From Neoechinorhynchus agilis (lineage: Eukaryota > Acanthocephala): a stretch of DNA of 23,584 bases. Numbering within the stretch: the first letter of the stretch is position 1; each line of letters opens with the position of its first letter. The notes beneath the pieces were generated by a model. That model was given only the letters and a program-made list of their open reading frames with translations, searched no databases and had not been told where the DNA came from. Shown piece after piece: positions 21,047 to 23,584 of this stretch. Location: assembly GCA_051530055.1 (NCBI GenBank), contig JBMGUZ010000042.1, positions 1 through 23,584 of the forward strand. The letters are read 5' to 3'. The position numbers and the translations under genes are program-made.

Positions 21047-21060
21047 GTAGCCATGTCAAC
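21047..21060. promoter_or_regulatory. X-box-like site upstream of the 71-aa gene
   Basis: GTAGCCATGTCAAC matches GTNRCC-N2-RGYAAC except for T in place of G in the right half. It is 38 nt before the - strand ATG at 21008, nearly the same spacing as for the CD225 gene. Confidence 0.4.
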
Positions 21061-21720
21061 GGACAATCGTTTTTACATTTAATTTCTAATTGATTTTACT
21101 ACACGTAAAGCCCGAATTATAAGGAGATCGCGCCCTGTAAGTAGCTTTCCCAACAAATATTGCACAATGAAGATTTTAGCTGAACGGTGTCCTGAATGTT
21201 TTCTGAAAACTTTAAACATGTCGCTATGTTTCGATGAATTCAAGAATGCGATCGCGGGTATTCTAAGAGTGATCGGGAGATGCTCTTGTCGTTATCGATT
21301 TTTGTCAGCTTTTATCGACAGCTATACTCCTTAAAGCAGCTATAAAACGTTTAAATAATTTGACTGGGTAATAAGTGAAATTGTTTCTATGTATAAAGAC
21401 GACATCTTAGTTTCTGTCTTGCTTTTCTTATATCCTTTTCATATCAAGATGAAGTCTTGATTGACGGCTTCTTTTCGTAACGATGAAATCGTTCCTTATT
21501 TATCGACATTAGCGGCTACCATGAAGTGTAATTTTAATGAGTATCATTTTTTTTAATTACAAATTTCGAAAAGTGCACATGTGTTAAAAGATAATTTCTA
21601 GCTTTTTCATCTATCGGGAGCGATTTTGCCGTATAACCGATTTCAAGATTTGTTAGTTTATGTGTGTTTTTCCGTCCATCTAACGAACTTCCAACCATGG
21701 GACATTCATTATCTATTGCC
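21061..21720. other. Intergenic, nothing recognised
   Basis: AT-rich stretch between the divergent 71-aa gene and DUS1L. No supported gene or repeat was seen. Confidence 0.5.
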
Positions 21721-21746
21721 TATAAGCTACTTTGCTTCAGATTAAA

Positions 21747-23351
21747 ATGTCAAGAAAGACTTGCCTTACCACTTCTTCGTGCTTGTCCGCATCATCATTC
21801 GTCCTTGCTCCAATGGTAGAATATGGCCAACTTCCATTTCGACTACTAGTCCGCCGATATGGAATCGGTTTATGTTTCACGCCTATGTGGCACCCGCGTT
21901 TGTTTTTGACCGATGAATCATACCGCAAAATTGCTTTGACAAGTTCAGATGAAGATTATCCTCTTGTATACCAAGTAAGCAAACACAACCTCGTCTATTT
22001 TGTTTTTGTTTATTAAAAATTAACAAAAATGATTTAATTTTCATTTAATATTTCGTCCTCTACGTGGGACTTCAGAATTGTTTGTATACAACTAAGCTGA
22101 AGAATGAATTATTGTTTAGATTTACACCCGGTAAATCATTATTTATTAAAGAAGTTTCGAACCTCCGACGTTCCGACGAGGTTCGAAACGTCTTTAATAA
22201 AAATCATTTACCGGGTGTAGGCCTAAACAATAATTCCAATCACATTCCCCGGTACCTCACATATCGACATGTTCTGAAGAAGTCCCACGTAGAGGACGAA
22301 ATACTAAATTAAAATTAAATCATTTTTCTCAATTTCGAATGACCAAAATCAATCTATGGATAACATCTGTACAACAACCTTATCTATACTGATGACTGTG
22401 ATTTTAGTTTTGTGCAAATGATCCTGATTTGTTTGTTGAATGTGTACGACTAGTAAAAAGCGATTGCGTGGGTGTCGATTTAAATCTCGGGTGTCCTCAA
22501 AATATTGCAAGGCGTGGACATTATGGAGCGTTTCTTCAAGATGAGTGGAACCTTATTTCGGAAATAGTAGGCCGGGCTGCTAACATGGATCAAGCATGTG
22601 AGATTAGTGCCAAGATTCGTGTTTTTGACGACGTACACAAAAGTGTTCAATATGCACAGATGATCGAAAAAGCCGGCTGCTCTGTGTTAAGCGTTCACGG
22701 ACGAACAATCGATCAAAAAGGTCAATTCACGGGACTTGCCGATTGGAATAAAATTAAGAAGATCAGGTGGGTTTCAGTAATCTACTAATCTTTCCTCACC
22801 TTCGTAGAGAATCAATCGAAATTCCGGTCATCGCAAACGGAAATATTCGGTGTCTTGAAGATGCCCAAACTTGCCTTGAGTTAACTGGATGTAATGCGGT
22901 TATGGTGGCTGAGGGTGCGCTTTACAACCCTGCAATAATGACGGGTAAACATTTACCAATATGGGACATTGCCAATGAATTTTTGAGCATTGTTGATCAA
23001 AATCCAGTTCGGCGTCTTTCCGTGAGAGGATATTTCCACAAACTATTCGCAAACGTCTTTGAGCGACATCCTCTTCTGAGAGAACAGCTCAATATCACTC
23101 AATCAAACAAAGAGTTGCGCTTTATCGTCGCTAATATCGAAAAGGAAGTAATGTCCATAAATCAGGTACCATCGTCTAATCAACTAACGCCATTTAAAAT
23201 TCCATATTGGTTTTGTCAATCCAAAGTTATAAAGGATAAATGTGACTTTGTCATAGGACAATTCAAATTGGGACAAATTTTTGGTTGCTTTTATGGCATA
23301 GTTTTAGTGCTTCTGGAGGTAAAAACGTTCAATCGGCCACGATTAATTTAG
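21747..23351 (+). CDS. DUS1L: tRNA-dihydrouridine(16/17) synthase, DUS1-type
   Basis: Exons 21747-21974, 22408-22766 and 22808-23351 give 376 aa (human about 473). The enzyme uses FMN and NADPH to reduce uridines 16 and 17 in the tRNA D-loop. Visible marks in order: VLAPMVEYGQLPFRLL (about residues 19-34), the CFTPM block, QFCANDPDLF across the first junction, the catalytic Cys in DLNLGCPQ followed by RGHYGAFLQDEWNL (about 97-120), the KIRVF lysine (near 144), VHGRT (near 171) and IPVIANGNI. Introns are 433 and 41 nt, and both joins keep phase. IPYWFCQ near the end matches PFHWICQ of the human protein. After that the C-terminus is unlike DUS1L and lacks the CxxC zinc region, so the true last exon may differ or lie outside the window. 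AG at 21739-21740 is six bases before the ATG. Confidence 0.92.
22025..22327. mobile_element. Nested foldback repeat in DUS1L intron 1
   Basis: Outer arms 22025-22073 and 22279-22327 (49 bp, ending GTCCTCTACGTGGGACTTC) pair with about three mismatches. Inner arms 22106-22170 and 22174-22236 pair at most positions. The inner part, with CCGGTAAAT, TTTCGAACCTC, CAATAATTCCAATCACATTCC and CACATATCGACAT, is the same family as 8901-9028. It fills most of a 433-nt intron and is non-coding. Confidence 0.9.
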
Positions 23352-23584
23352 ATATTAAATTTACGGTCTGAAAGTAGGTGCTTTCTTACAGTTTAAAATG
23401 TTAGAAATTTATAATTGTTAATTGAGTACGATTTTATGCTCCTTAGCATGACTTTGTGATCTAAAATCAAATTATATCTAGTCGTTCAATTGTATTCAAG
23501 CAAACTTCCTCATGAAAAATGAGACTATTGAAATCTCTTAACGACAAAAGTCATATTTCTCCTTTGATAGAAAAGTCAAAACGA
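23352..23584. other. Right end, no feature seen
   Basis: AT-rich; may be 3' flank or intron of DUS1L. Confidence 0.4.

Overview
This window looks like compact animal nuclear DNA. It carries spliced genes with metazoan homologues (SWI5, a Ly6/CD59-type protein, essential myosin light chain, a CYB5R4-type cytochrome b5 protein, a CD225/dispanin protein, EDRF1 and DUS1L). Many inferred introns are only about 41-54 nt, others about 220-460 nt. A flatworm or another compact-genome lophotrochozoan would fit, but the species cannot be fixed from the sequence alone.

Layout. 1-6055: right-hand part of a tandem satellite with a 232-233 bp monomer, about 26 copies, continuing off the left edge. 6257-8500: a gene cluster on the + strand (SWI5, a five-exon Ly6-like gene, myosin essential light chain) with an unrecognised two-exon gene on the - strand interleaved with the 3' half of the Ly6 gene. 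8540-9740: a nest of dispersed and foldback repeats. 9740-10176: a small cytochrome b5 protein like the N-terminus of CYB5R4. 10795-13095: a decayed non-LTR retrotransposon (LINE) on the - strand. 13124-13489: a nested foldback element. 13613-13924: a CD225-family two-helix membrane protein. 14250-15360: a LINE 3'-end fragment plus repeated tail pieces in alternating orientation. 16704-20668: EDRF1, apparently with a one-base frameshift in its last exon. 20793-21008: a small unrecognised - strand gene. 21747-23351: DUS1L, whose first intron carries another foldback repeat.

The genes do not form one pathway. Points that stand out: an X-box (RFX-site) match 34 nt before the CD225 start, a one-mismatch version 38 nt before the 71-aa gene, and a perfect one at 15953; 3' splice-site AGs close to, or directly abutting, several start codons, which suggests spliced leader trans-splicing; the interleaved antisense gene pair; and a high load of hairpin-forming inverted repeats. 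No clearly new defence-like or enzymatic system was found. Exon borders are inferred by eye from GT-AG sites, reading phase and recalled homologues.
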